Below are positions 1 through 7,576 of a stretch of 32,605 nucleotides of DNA, piece after piece. The translations under genes and the position numbers were made by a program. Origin of the DNA: Lachnospiraceae bacterium (GTDB lineage: Bacteria > Bacillota > Clostridia > Lachnospirales > Lachnospiraceae); NCBI GenBank assembly GCA_017558205.1, contig JAFYWD010000202.1, positions 1 through 32,605 on the forward strand, read 5' to 3'. The first letter of the stretch is position 1; the number at the start of each line of letters is the position of its first letter. The notes below the pieces were generated by a model that ran no database searches, was not told where the DNA came from, and saw only the letters and a list, made by a program, of their open reading frames with translations.

Positions 1-18
1 GAGTTCGAATAATTTTAA

Positions 19-68
19 AAAGCTCGCAAAGTATTGAAAAATCAAGCTTTGCGAGCTTTCTGTTTTTT
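19..68. terminator. Bidirectional terminator downstream of the rhodanese gene
   Basis: A 13-bp perfect inverted repeat, AAAGCTCGCAAAG at 19-31 and its complement at 47-59, encloses a 15-nt loop. On the plus strand it is followed by a T-rich tract (61-68). On the minus strand it is followed by the complement of AATTTTAAAA, so it can end transcription both ways. It lies about 30 bp past the stop codon of the minus-strand rhodanese gene. Confidence 0.8.
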
Positions 69-90
69 AATAACAAAAAAGATAGAATGT

Positions 91-477
91 TTATTCAGCT
101 ATAGTTTCGCCGGGCCAGGAATTAATACCACCGAACTCAACAATATTGGTATATCCTAATGCTGCTAATTTTTCAGAGGCTTGTTTGCTGCGGTTACCAC
201 TGCGGCAATAGACAAATATTAGCTGATCTTTGTTGGGAAGTTCAGGAATATCTTTAGTACCAATACTTTCATTTGGTATATTGATGGCACCGGGAATATG
301 TTTATCATTAAATTCTTCTAAAGTCCGTACATCAAGAATCAGGTAGTCGCTTTCCTCATTCATCATTGTAAGAGCTTCTTTCGCTGAAACCTGACGATAG
401 TTATTTTCCTGATGTGATTGATTGGTACATCCGGTCAACAGTAAGAGTGATAATAAAATAGGCAGATATCTTTTCAT
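91..477 (-). CDS. Rhodanese-domain lipoprotein
   Basis: 128 aa. The N-terminus is a short lipoprotein signal peptide: basic start, Leu-rich core, lipobox LTGC with the acylated Cys at residue 17. The mature protein should therefore be anchored to the outer face of the membrane. Residues about 30-125 form one rhodanese domain, with the YLILDVRT strand, the HIPGAINIP CH2A-type motif and the active-site loop CRSGNRS (Cys91). Single-domain extracytoplasmic rhodaneses are usually linked to sulfur transfer or thiol handling; the substrate cannot be inferred. The start is supported by a GAGGAG ribosome site just upstream on the minus strand. It is monocistronic and divergent from the pst operon. Domain assignment is firm, physiological role is not. 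Confidence 0.9.
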   Translation of the reverse strand: MKRYLPILLSLLLLTGCTNQSHQENNYRQVSAKEALTMMNEESDYLILDVRTLEEFNDKHIPGAINIPNESIGTKDIPELPNKDQLIFVYCRSGNRSKQASEKLAALGYTNIVEFGGINSWPGETIAE

Positions 478-572
478 AACAAATTCTCCTCGTTTTTGTT
501 ATATAATATCCACAAATTGATGGGTGTTCTGTGATTTTATTACAAAAGAGCAATACAAAATAGTGGATTTTA

Positions 573-628
573 GTAACAGTTCAGTCATGAACAATCACAA
601 TGCTGATTGATTATGACTGAACTGTTAC
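573..628. repeat. Palindromic repeat element, copy A
   Basis: A perfect 16-bp inverted repeat (GTAACAGTTCAGTCAT at 573-588, complement at 613-628) encloses a second stem, CAATCA (592-597) with TGATTG (604-609), around the loop CAATGC. The same outer arms and core occur at 13010-13066, and the core with degraded arms at 12940-12985 and 25991-26043. There is no T-tract directly after it, so it is not a standard terminator by itself. Confidence 0.85.
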
Positions 629-670
629 GGATTTTAAAGATGATATAATTTTCAGTTGAATATTTTGGCG

Positions 671-697
671 AGCAGCTTAGGAGGCTGCTTTTTTTAT
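671..697 (+). terminator. Orphan terminator upstream of the pst promoter
   Basis: AGCAGC (671-676) pairs with GCTGCT (684-689) around a 7-nt loop and is followed by a run of T. No plus-strand gene precedes it in the window. It may insulate the pst promoter from read-through, or end a short non-coding transcript that includes palindromic copy A. Confidence 0.55.
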
Positions 698-737
698 TTG
701 ACATAAACTTTACATTACTTGTATTTTAGATTTCACA
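698..737 (+). promoter_or_regulatory. pst operon promoter with Pho-box-like direct repeats
   Basis: TTGACA (698-703) and TTTACA (709-714) are exactly 11 bp apart, and TTCACA (732-737) lies about two further turns on. This matches the TT(A/T/C)ACA repeats with 11-bp period bound by PhoP in Firmicutes. TTGACA can also serve as a -35 hexamer with TATTTT (722-727) as -10 at 18-bp spacing. The operon it precedes encodes its own PhoP/PhoR pair, which makes autoregulation under phosphate limitation likely. This is inference from motif and context. Confidence 0.5.
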
Positions 738-756
738 TTCGCTCTATAGAATAAAA

Positions 757-777
757 AATGTAGCAGGGAGCTACATT
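757..777 (+). other. Hairpin in the pstS leader
   Basis: AATGTAGC (757-764) pairs perfectly with GCTACATT (770-777) around a 5-nt loop, in the untranslated leader about 40 nt before the pstS start and clear of its ribosome site. It could stabilise the 5' end of the message. No function is shown. Confidence 0.45.
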
Positions 778-814
778 AAATATGAAAAGCTTTATATAAA
801 AGGAGAGAATTAGA

Positions 815-1621
815 ATGAGAAAACTTACTGTTATGTTAATACTTTTATCACTTGTAATGTCCATGCTGACAGGATGTGGTGGAAAAAAGGAAACAAAAAC
901 CGTTACAACTGACGGTTCCACGTCTATGGAAAAAGTAATTGGAGCTTTAGGAGAAGTTTTTCAGGAGGAAACAGATATTGTATTTACTTTTAACCCCACA
1001 GGATCCGGCAGTGGAATTAAGGCAGTATTAGAAGGTCGTTGCGATATTGGTTTATCATCCAGAGATTTAAAAGAGGAAGAAGCTTCTTCGGGATTAACAG
1101 CTACTGTTCTTGCTTATGATGGCATTGCTGTTATTGTAAATCCTGAAAATCCCGTAAATGATTTGGATTTAGAAACTGTTGGAAAAATTTATAAAGGTGA
1201 AATCACAAACTGGGCTGAAGTTGGTGGCAATGATACAGAAATAGTACTTATTGGCCGAGAAGCGGGAAGTGGAACACGTGATGGATTCGAGTCCATTACA
1301 GATACAGAAGATGTGTGCAGCTATCGTCAGGAATTAACCTCTACAGGTGATGTTATTACAACTGTTGCCCAGAATCCCGGTGCAGTAGGTTATGCATCCG
1401 TTGCTTCTGTAAAGGATACAGTGAAAGCTTTGACAATTGGTGGTATTGAAGCAACTGAAGACAGTATTAAAGATGGAAGCTATGTGGTACAAAGACCATT
1501 TGTATTAGTAACAAAAAGTGATCAGGAATTAAGTGAAGAGGCTCAGAAATTCTTCGATTTCGTAACTTCTGAAGAGGCACATGAAATGATTTTGGCAGCA
1601 GGTGTGGTTCCGGCTAATTAA
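815..1621 (+). CDS. pstS: Phosphate ABC transporter substrate-binding lipoprotein PstS
   Basis: 268 aa. A lipoprotein signal (lipobox LTGC, Cys21) is followed by a periplasmic-binding-protein fold. Family motifs include the phosphate-binding TDGSTSMEK segment after the lipobox, TGSGSGIKAV, and GREAGSGTRDGFE, which contribute the main-chain and Ser/Thr contacts to phosphate. It captures inorganic phosphate outside the membrane and hands it to PstC/PstA. The start is preceded by AAAGGAGAG. It is the first gene of the operon, separated from pstC by a strong hairpin, which fits the higher PstS level usually needed over the permease. Expected regulation is through the Pho boxes at 698-737. Confidence 0.96.
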   Translation: MRKLTVMLILLSLVMSMLTGCGGKKETKTVTTDGSTSMEKVIGALGEVFQEETDIVFTFNPTGSGSGIKAVLEGRCDIGLSSRDLKEEEASSGLTATVLAYDGIAVIVNPENPVNDLDLETVGKIYKGEITNWAEVGGNDTEIVLIGREAGSGTRDGFESITDTEDVCSYRQELTSTGDVITTVAQNPGAVGYASVASVKDTVKALTIGGIEATEDSIKDGSYVVQRPFVLVTKSDQELSEEAQKFFDFVTSEEAHEMILAAGVVPAN

Positions 1622-1628
1622 AAAAGTG

Positions 1629-1660
1629 TTTTAGCGACGGTATCGTTATCGTCGCTAAAA
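1629..1660 (+). promoter_or_regulatory. Intercistronic hairpin between pstS and pstC
   Basis: An 11-bp perfect inverted repeat, TTTTAGCGACG (1629-1639) with CGTCGCTAAAA (1650-1660) and a 10-nt loop, lies just after the pstS stop. No U-tract follows, so it is more likely a 3'-end stabiliser or partial terminator. Such a structure would let pstS accumulate above the downstream permease genes. Confidence 0.7.
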
Positions 1661-1679
1661 GTTATGCGAGGATTTTGCA

Positions 1680-2546
1680 ATGAAAAAAAATCAGATGATT
1701 GAAAAAATAATTCATGGAATTTTTCTTATATTAGGACTAATAACTGTAGGATGTGTGCTGGTTATTACAGTATATTTAATTATTTCAGGTCTTCCGGCTA
1801 TATTTGAAATTGGTTTTGCAGATTTTATATTTGGAAAAGAGTGGGCATCTACTGCATCGAAGCCGTTGTACGGAATCCTGCCATTTATTCTAACCAGTGT
1901 GTACGGCACGATAGGAGCTATTATTATTGGTGTTCCGATTGGATTTATGACAGCAGTATATCTGTCAAAAATGGCATCTCCAAAAGTAAAAAGCAGTATG
2001 CAGTCGGCAGTAAGCTTATTGGCAGGGATACCATCTGTGGTATACGGTTTGGTAGGGATGCTGGTGTTAGTACCGGGAATTCGAAAACTGTTTCATGTAC
2101 CGGATGGAGCAAGCTTGTTGGCAGCTATTCTTGTATTAGCGGTAATGATTCTGCCATCTATTATTAAGATGTCAATTACTGCACTTGATGCTGTTCCTAA
2201 AGAGTACGAGGATGCTTCCCTTGCCTTAGGTGCCACACCAATAGAAACTTATTTCAAAGTATCTGTTCCTGCAGCGAAAAGTGGGATTGCAGCAGCAGTT
2301 GTATTGGGAGTAGGACGAGCCATTGGAGAAGCCATGGCAGTAATGATGGTGGCGGGAAATGTACCGAATATGCCTGATTCCCTGTTTCAAAGTGTACGCT
2401 TTCTTACTACAGCTGTTTCCAGTGAAATGGCCTATTCCTCCGGTTTACAGCAGAAAGCATTATTTTCTATTGCATTGGTACTATTTATTTTCATTATGTT
2501 AATTAATGCATCACTGAACTTTTTCCTAAAAAGAGAAAGGGACTAA
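1680..2546 (+). CDS. pstC: Phosphate ABC transporter permease PstC
   Basis: 288 aa inner-membrane protein with about six hydrophobic segments; the first spans residues 13-35. The binding-protein-dependent transport signature (EAA loop) is visible as EYEDASLALGATPIETYFKVSVPAA, read here from positions near 2200-2270. The GIPSVVYGLVGM segment is typical of PstC/PstA. With PstA it forms the channel that PstB energises. GAGGA precedes the ATG. It follows pstS after the hairpin and is 3 bp from pstA, so it is co-transcribed. Assignment to PstC rather than PstA follows from order and from the N-terminal region. Confidence 0.95.
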   Translation: MKKNQMIEKIIHGIFLILGLITVGCVLVITVYLIISGLPAIFEIGFADFIFGKEWASTASKPLYGILPFILTSVYGTIGAIIIGVPIGFMTAVYLSKMASPKVKSSMQSAVSLLAGIPSVVYGLVGMLVLVPGIRKLFHVPDGASLLAAILVLAVMILPSIIKMSITALDAVPKEYEDASLALGATPIETYFKVSVPAAKSGIAAAVVLGVGRAIGEAMAVMMVAGNVPNMPDSLFQSVRFLTTAVSSEMAYSSGLQQKALFSIALVLFIFIMLINASLNFFLKRERD

Positions 2547-2549
2547 ATT

Positions 2550-3407
2550 ATGTTAAATACATCGTTATCGAAAAAAAGAAAGATATTTGAAATCACATTG
2601 AAACTTTTAATGTATATATCAACGGGTTTGACAGCGTCTTTGGTATTGTTTCTTTTGTTATATGTATTGGTACAAGGCTTGCCAAATGTAACTTGGGAAT
2701 TGTTATCTACAAAACCCAGTTATATAACAGAGAGAATCGGTATTTTGCCGGATATTTTAAATACTGTTTATCTTGTAATCGCTGCCTTGCTGATCGTGTT
2801 GCCATTGGGGGTAGGAGCAGCTATTTATCTGACAGAATATGCTACAGATAAAAAAGTAGTAGGTATGATTGAATATGCTGCAGAAACTTTATCCGGAATA
2901 CCTTCTATTATCTATGGGCTTGTAGGAATGCTTTTATTTTCTAATAGTATGGGGACTTGTTTGTTGGCAGGAGCATTAACTCTGGTAATTATGAATTTGC
3001 CTACAATTATGAGAACTACCCAGGAAAGTTTAAAAACAGTTCCCAGATCCTATAGAGAAGGAGCTTTTGGATTAGGTGCCGGTAAATGGAGAGTTATCAG
3101 AACTGTTGTATTACCGGGATGTGTAGATGGAGTAATTACAGGCTGTATTTTATCGGTAGGACGAATTTTAGGAGAATCGGCAGCACTGTTATTCACAGCA
3201 GGATTTGCCCATGCGGTAAATGGTTTTATAGACGGTCTGGCATCTCCCGGTGCCTCCTTAACTGTTGCACTTTATGTATACGCAAAGGAACAGGGAGAAT
3301 TCGGAGTAGCTTTTGCTATAGCAGCTATTTTGATGCTTCTTACGGTATTAATTAATTTTGCTGCAAGCTTGGTTCAAAAACATTTTGAAAAAAGGAGAAA
3401 TGTATGA
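2550..3407 (+). CDS. pstA: Phosphate ABC transporter permease PstA
   Basis: 285 aa, about six membrane segments (first near residues 16-42). It shares [12 protein letters not shown] with PstC and has an EAA-type loop, [23 protein letters not shown], in the middle of the protein. The later segment [16 protein letters not shown] is characteristic of PstA. It pairs with PstC to form the transmembrane channel. The stop overlaps the pstB start in an ATGA junction, which implies translational coupling to the ATPase. Confidence 0.95.
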   Translation: MLNTSLSKKRKIFEITLKLLMYISTGLTASLVLFLLLYVLVQGLPNVTWELLSTKPSYITERIGILPDILNTVYLVIAALLIVLPLGVGAAIYLTEYATDKKVVGMIEYAAETLSGIPSIIYGLVGMLLFSNSMGTCLLAGALTLVIMNLPTIMRTTQESLKTVPRSYREGAFGLGAGKWRVIRTVVLPGCVDGVITGCILSVGRILGESAALLFTAGFAHAVNGFIDGLASPGASLTVALYVYAKEQGEFGVAFAIAAILMLLTVLINFAASLVQKHFEKRRNV

Positions 3408-4159
3408 GAAATATAATTACTGTAAAAGATATGTGCTTATGGTATGGAGAACATCAGGCGCTTAAAAATATAAATATTGATATTCCTGAAAAAAGTATTA
3501 CTGCGTTTATCGGCCCATCCGGTTGTGGTAAATCTACATTTTTAAAGACATTAAACAGAATGAATGATTTGATTCCCGGTGTAAAAATTACAGGGGATAT
3601 AAGATACGAGGGTGCAGATATCTTTTCAAAAGAAGTGGATGTAAATCAGCTTAGAAAAGAGATTGGAATGGTTTTCCAGAAACCAAATCCATTTCCCATG
3701 AGTATTTATGATAATGTGGCTTATGGACCTCGTACTCATGGAATTACGAATAAAGTACAGTTAGATGAAATTGTGGAAAATGCATTAAAAGATGCAGCTA
3801 TTTGGAATGAAGTGAAGGATAGATTGAAGAAAAATGCACTTGGAATGTCCGGCGGACAGCAGCAAAGATTATGCATTGCCAGAGCGTTGGCTGTGCAGCC
3901 AAAAGTATTGTTGATGGATGAACCTACATCAGCCTTAGATCCGATTTCTACTTCTCATATTGAAGAATTGGCGATTGAGTTAAAGGATAAGTATACCATA
4001 GTTATGGTTACTCATAATATGCAGCAGGCAGTCAGAGTATCTGATAATACAGCGTTCTTCTTACTGGGAGAATTGGTGGAATATGGTAATACAGATGATA
4101 TTTTTTCACAGCCGGGAGATAAGAGAACAGAAGATTATATTACCGGTAGATTTGGATAA
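3404..4159 (+). CDS. pstB: Phosphate ABC transporter ATP-binding protein PstB
   Basis: 251 aa, the usual PstB length. Walker A is GPSGCGKST, the Q-loop region is [12 protein letters not shown] (a PstB hallmark), the ABC signature is [15 protein letters not shown], Walker B with the catalytic Glu is [13 protein letters not shown], and the H-loop is VTHNMQQA. It hydrolyses ATP on the cytoplasmic side to drive phosphate uptake through PstCA. The ribosome site AAAGGAG lies inside the end of pstA, with which it overlaps by 4 nt. Confidence 0.97.
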   Translation: MRNIITVKDMCLWYGEHQALKNINIDIPEKSITAFIGPSGCGKSTFLKTLNRMNDLIPGVKITGDIRYEGADIFSKEVDVNQLRKEIGMVFQKPNPFPMSIYDNVAYGPRTHGITNKVQLDEIVENALKDAAIWNEVKDRLKKNALGMSGGQQQRLCIARALAVQPKVLLMDEPTSALDPISTSHIEELAIELKDKYTIVMVTHNMQQAVRVSDNTAFFLLGELVEYGNTDDIFSQPGDKRTEDYITGRFG

Positions 4160-4168
4160 GGAGAGTAT

Positions 4169-4813
4169 ATGAGAAATCGTTTTGATGAACAACTTTTTGA
4201 ATTAAATAAAGAAATTATTAAAATGGGAGCAATGTGTGAAGAAGCTATTGATAAGGCGGTTAAGGCTCTTAATACAGGAGATATTGAGCTTGCAAAAAAA
4301 GTAAAGACTGAAAGTAACTGTATTGACCAAATGGAAAGAACCATAGAGAGCAGATGTATGAAATTACTTTTGCATCAGCAGCCGGTAGCCAGAGATCTCC
4401 GTTTGATTTCGGCAGCTTTAAAGATGATTACGGATATGGAACGTATTGGTGACCAAGCAGAGGATATTGCAGAAATTGTTACATTTTTAGAAGGAAGAAC
4501 AGTAGGAAAAATGACACATATCGGTGATATGGCTAATAAAACGACAGAAATGGTAACTGCCAGCGTAGATGCCTTTGTTCGTAAGGATCTGGAACTTGCA
4601 GAGAGTGTTATTGCACAGGATGATATTGTAGATAACTATTTTTCTGAAATGAAGAGTGATATAATTAACTGGATTGGAGAAAATCCGACAGATGGAGAAT
4701 TTGCGCTGGATCTTTTAATGATTGCCAAATATTTAGAACGAATTGGTGATCATGCAACTAACCTTGCAGAATGGGTTATCTATTCTATAACAGGAGCGCA
4801 TAAGGAGGTATAA
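4169..4813 (+). CDS. phoU: Phosphate signalling regulator PhoU
   Basis: 214 aa, all-helical, consisting of two PhoU repeats. Each repeat carries the metal-binding signature: MERIGDQAEDIAE in the first and LERIGDHATNLAE in the second. PhoU links the transport state of the Pst complex to the sensor kinase and keeps the Pho regulon off when phosphate is sufficient. It starts 9 bp after pstB with AAGGAGAG as ribosome site, and is 2 bp from phoP. Gene order Pst-PhoU-PhoP-PhoR supports a direct signalling unit. Confidence 0.96.
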   Translation: MRNRFDEQLFELNKEIIKMGAMCEEAIDKAVKALNTGDIELAKKVKTESNCIDQMERTIESRCMKLLLHQQPVARDLRLISAALKMITDMERIGDQAEDIAEIVTFLEGRTVGKMTHIGDMANKTTEMVTASVDAFVRKDLELAESVIAQDDIVDNYFSEMKSDIINWIGENPTDGEFALDLLMIAKYLERIGDHATNLAEWVIYSITGAHKEV

Positions 4814-4815
4814 AA

Positions 4816-5505
4816 ATGATATGGTGCGTAGAAGATGACCCTAGAATCAGAGAGATTATGGTATATGCACTTCATTCATCCGGTTTTGAAGTTAATGAAT
4901 TTGAAGATGGTAAATTATTTTTGGAAGCACTGGAAACTGAAATACCGGAATTAGTATTGTTAGATGTAATGCTTCCGGAAATAGATGGTATTACACTTCT
5001 TAAAAAATTAAAAGGAAATGAAAAATTTAAGGATATTCCTGTAATCATGGCAACTGCAATGGGAGAAGAGTATGATCGAATTAAAGGCCTGGATCTGGGG
5101 GCTGATGATTATATTGTAAAGCCTTTTAGCATGATGGAGATGGTTTCCAGAGTAAAAGCGGTTTTGCGTAGAAGTCAACCTAAGAAAACAGAAGGAATAT
5201 ATTCTGTGGGGGGAGTGTGCCTTAATTTAGAGGAATATATAGTTACGGTAGATGGTAAACGCTTACAGCTTACCTATAAAGAATTTGAATTGTTACGTAT
5301 TTTTCTGAGTCATCCCGGAAAGGTATATACAAGAGAACAGTTATTTATGCAGGTATGGAATACTGATTATATGAATGATAGCAGAACTTTGGATATGCAT
5401 ATTAGAACACTCAGACAAAAATTAGGAGATTATGGAAAAATGATTGAAACAGTTCGAAATGTTGGGTATCGTTTGGAGGTAGATTATGACCAGAAAAATC
5501 TTTAA
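4816..5505 (+). CDS. phoP: OmpR/PhoB-family response regulator (PhoP-like)
   Basis: 229 aa. The N-terminal receiver domain (about 1-120) has the acidic pair Asp7/Asp8, the phosphoacceptor Asp50 in LLDVMLPEIDG, the Thr switch (MATAMG) and Lys in IVKPF. The C-terminal winged-helix DNA-binding domain (about 130-225) has YKEFELLRIFLSHPGKVYTREQL and the SRTLDMHIRTLRQKLG recognition helix. It should bind the 11-bp direct repeats ahead of pstS. The 20-nt overlap with the next kinase gene identifies its partner. In other clostridia the orthologue is named phoB or phoP; the symbol is by context. Confidence 0.93.
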   Translation: MIWCVEDDPRIREIMVYALHSSGFEVNEFEDGKLFLEALETEIPELVLLDVMLPEIDGITLLKKLKGNEKFKDIPVIMATAMGEEYDRIKGLDLGADDYIVKPFSMMEMVSRVKAVLRRSQPKKTEGIYSVGGVCLNLEEYIVTVDGKRLQLTYKEFELLRIFLSHPGKVYTREQLFMQVWNTDYMNDSRTLDMHIRTLRQKLGDYGKMIETVRNVGYRLEVDYDQKNL

Positions 5506-7150
5506 ATCAACTCTGGGTATCGCGATTATAACATTGATTTTTAGTATTAGTATTATTACAGGTGTTTTATATAAATATTTTGACAATACTCAGCAATCAC
5601 AGCTTAGAAGCGAATTGTATTTGGCGGCCCGGGCGACAGAAAAATTGGGAGAAGAGTATTTAAAAGAACTGAATTATCACCGTTTCCGAATCACATGGAT
5701 CGATAAAGATGGGGATGTTATCTACGATAGCCATGTAGGAACACAGTCAATGCAAAATCATAGTGACAGAAAAGAAATCAGAGATGCTTTTGCACAGGGA
5801 GAAGGAAGCAGTACCAGATATTCGGATACATTAACAGAAGAAACCATTTATGAAGCAATTCGTCTGGAGGATGGAACTGTTTTAAGGATATCCATAAGCA
5901 GTGCAACTGTATTGGCATTGATTTTAAGGATGGCGCAGCCGATATCAGCACTTTTATTGTTGGTAATTATTTTATCAGTATGCCTGACGCATTATATGGC
6001 CAAGAAGATTGTAGAGCCTTTGAATAAATTGAATTTAGAAAATCCCATGGAAAATGATACTTATGAGGAAATTGCACCTTTGTTACATAGAATTCATTCG
6101 CAGCAGTTTGAAATTAAGTGTCAGATGTCATTATTAGAGCATCAACAGGAAGAATTTAAGCAGATTACAGAAAATATGAAGGAAGCACTTGTACTGTTGG
6201 ATAGCAAAGATAAAATTATCAGTTTGAATTCGGCCGCAAAAGAATTGTTTTATATCAATGGTGAATATGAAGAGGAAAATCTTTTTGCTATTGATCGAAA
6301 ACAAGAAATGAGAATTGCCATTGAAGAAGTTAAGAAGAATGGAAAATCGTCCTTTATTGAAAAAAGAAACGGAAAAGATTATCATTTTCAATTGAGTCGA
6401 ATTGATTCTGAAGAAGGAATACAGGGAGTTGTTATATTAGCCTTTGATATATCAGATAAGTTAAATGCAGAACGAAACAGAAGAGAATTCACAGCCAATG
6501 TTTCACACGAGCTGAAGACACCATTACAATCTATTATTGGTTCTGCAGAATTATTAGAAAACGGTATTGTAAAGGAAGAAGATATTCCGCGTTTTATCAA
6601 TAATATTCGAAAAGAAGCTTCCAGATTAGTAAGTTTAATTAATGATATTATTCATCTTTCCCGAGTGGATGAAAAGGCAGAAATGCCCCGGGAAGAAGTT
6701 TCTTTATATGCAATGGCAGAGGAAATAAAAGAGGTATTACTGGAGTCGGCCTATAAAAAGAATGTTACCATTGAAGTAAGTGGAAACAGTGGAAACGTAA
6801 AAGGTGTGCGAAGTCTAATGTATGAAATGATATATAATCTTTGTGATAATGCTATAAAATATAGTAAAGATGCAGGATATATCAAAATAGCCATAGAAGA
6901 AAAGGGGGATGAGCTTTTATTATCTGTAAAGGATAATGGAATCGGAATTTTGAAAGAACATCATGAAAAAATATTCGAACGTTTTTATCGGGTGGATAAG
7001 AGCCATTCAAAGCAATCCGGAGGAACAGGCCTTGGATTATCTATTGTAAAGCATGCAGTGCAGTATCATAACGGAAAAATAATGATCGAAAGTGAACCGG
7101 GTGAGGGTACCACATTTTTAATTATATTAAATAAAAGTTTGAATGGGTAA
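5486..7150 (+). CDS. phoR: Phosphate sensor histidine kinase PhoR
   Basis: 554 aa membrane kinase. There are two transmembrane helices (about residues 7-31 and 148-171) around an extracytoplasmic sensing region, then a HAMP-like linker and a PAS domain (about 222-330, starting at ENMKEALVLLD). The HisKA domain follows, with phosphoacceptor His341 in VSHELKTPL. The ATPase domain has the N box (YNLCDNAIKYS), the G1 box (DNGIGI), the F box (FERFYRVDK) and the G2 box (GGTGLGLSI). It phosphorylates the upstream regulator when Pst/PhoU signals phosphate shortage. It overlaps phoP by 20 nt and is the last large gene of the operon. Confidence 0.94.
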   Translation: MTRKIFKSTLGIAIITLIFSISIITGVLYKYFDNTQQSQLRSELYLAARATEKLGEEYLKELNYHRFRITWIDKDGDVIYDSHVGTQSMQNHSDRKEIRDAFAQGEGSSTRYSDTLTEETIYEAIRLEDGTVLRISISSATVLALILRMAQPISALLLLVIILSVCLTHYMAKKIVEPLNKLNLENPMENDTYEEIAPLLHRIHSQQFEIKCQMSLLEHQQEEFKQITENMKEALVLLDSKDKIISLNSAAKELFYINGEYEEENLFAIDRKQEMRIAIEEVKKNGKSSFIEKRNGKDYHFQLSRIDSEEGIQGVVILAFDISDKLNAERNRREFTANVSHELKTPLQSIIGSAELLENGIVKEEDIPRFINNIRKEASRLVSLINDIIHLSRVDEKAEMPREEVSLYAMAEEIKEVLLESAYKKNVTIEVSGNSGNVKGVRSLMYEMIYNLCDNAIKYSKDAGYIKIAIEEKGDELLLSVKDNGIGILKEHHEKIFERFYRVDKSHSKQSGGTGLGLSIVKHAVQYHNGKIMIESEPGEGTTFLIILNKSLNG

Positions 7151-7277
7151 AATAAAGATTTGTGGATATTTGACTTACCATAAAAAGTTAAAATTTTTAG
7201 GCGTAGCAGTTTTGATGGCGGCTACGCTATTTTTTTGTCTGCTGAATCAGAGGCAGTCTTATGAAATCAGCATCTAA
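7143..7277 (+). CDS. Possible small membrane-anchored ORF overlapping the end of phoR
   Basis: A 44-codon ORF starts at an ATG that overlaps the phoR stop (ATGGGTAA). It would encode a basic N-terminus followed by one hydrophobic helix (about residues 17-37, LKFLGVAVLMAATLFFCLL). There is no clear ribosome site, so expression would rest on translational coupling. The putative phoR terminator hairpin lies inside it, which argues against it being a real gene. It could also be the decayed start of a longer gene. Low confidence. Confidence 0.2.
   Translation: MGKIKICGYLTYHKKLKFLGVAVLMAATLFFCLLNQRQSYEISI
7201..7237 (+). terminator. Terminator of the pst-pho operon
   Basis: GCGTAGC (7201-7207) pairs with GCTACGC (7221-7227) around a 13-nt loop and is followed by TATTTTTTT. 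It sits about 50 bp after phoR and is the natural end of the operon transcript. Confidence 0.7.
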
Positions 7278-7548
7278 AAAGAAGCAAATCCATAGATATA
7301 TCTGTTCAAGAAAAGTCAATATCATAGCACCAGCATCTAATGAATAAAATTATTACGTATCTATCCGGCAATAATTAGAATACAATTAGAAAATATAAAA
7401 AATATCTATACAATATCTAAGAAATTGAATATTATATAGATAATTCATAAATATATTTGAGAAAAAAAAGGTAGATTTAGTCTAGTGAGATGATATTATC
7501 AATAAGTGTTCAATTAAAAAATATATATAGGTAATATGAATTATAGAG
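7278..7548. other. AT-rich spacer upstream of the WYL regulator
   Basis: Very AT-rich, low-complexity sequence without a credible ORF on either strand. The only signals noted are a possible promoter for the WYL gene at 7509-7537 and a 10-nt repeat, CAGCATCTAA, near 7268 and 7332 that may be chance. Its composition differs from neighbouring coding DNA and fits a boundary between the phosphate operon and an accessory segment. Confidence 0.5.
7509..7537 (+). promoter_or_regulatory. Possible promoter of the WYL-nuclease pair
   Basis: TTCAAT (7509-7514) and TAATAT (7532-7537) are separated by 17 bp and lie 40 bp before the start codon. A small dyad, AGGCTT-TT-AAGCCT at 7549-7562, sits between promoter and ribosome site and could be an operator for the encoded regulator. 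The DNA is so AT-rich that chance matches are common. Confidence 0.35.
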
Positions 7549-7576
7549 AGGCTTTTAAGCCTTGGAGGAAAAGCTT

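Larger units (their letters stand above)
478..814. other. Divergent intergenic region between rhodanese gene and pst operon
   Basis: This 337-bp gene-free stretch holds, left to right, the 5' flank of the minus-strand rhodanese gene, a palindromic repeat element (573-628), a terminator-like hairpin with a T-tract (671-697), Pho-box-like repeats and a promoter (698-737), a leader hairpin (757-777) and the pstS ribosome site AAAGGAGAG. No further coding sequence is evident. Confidence 0.7.

Noticed and set aside
7562..7576. TTG start for the WYL regulator
   Set aside because: The TTG overlaps the GGAGGAA ribosome site that serves the ATG at 7577.
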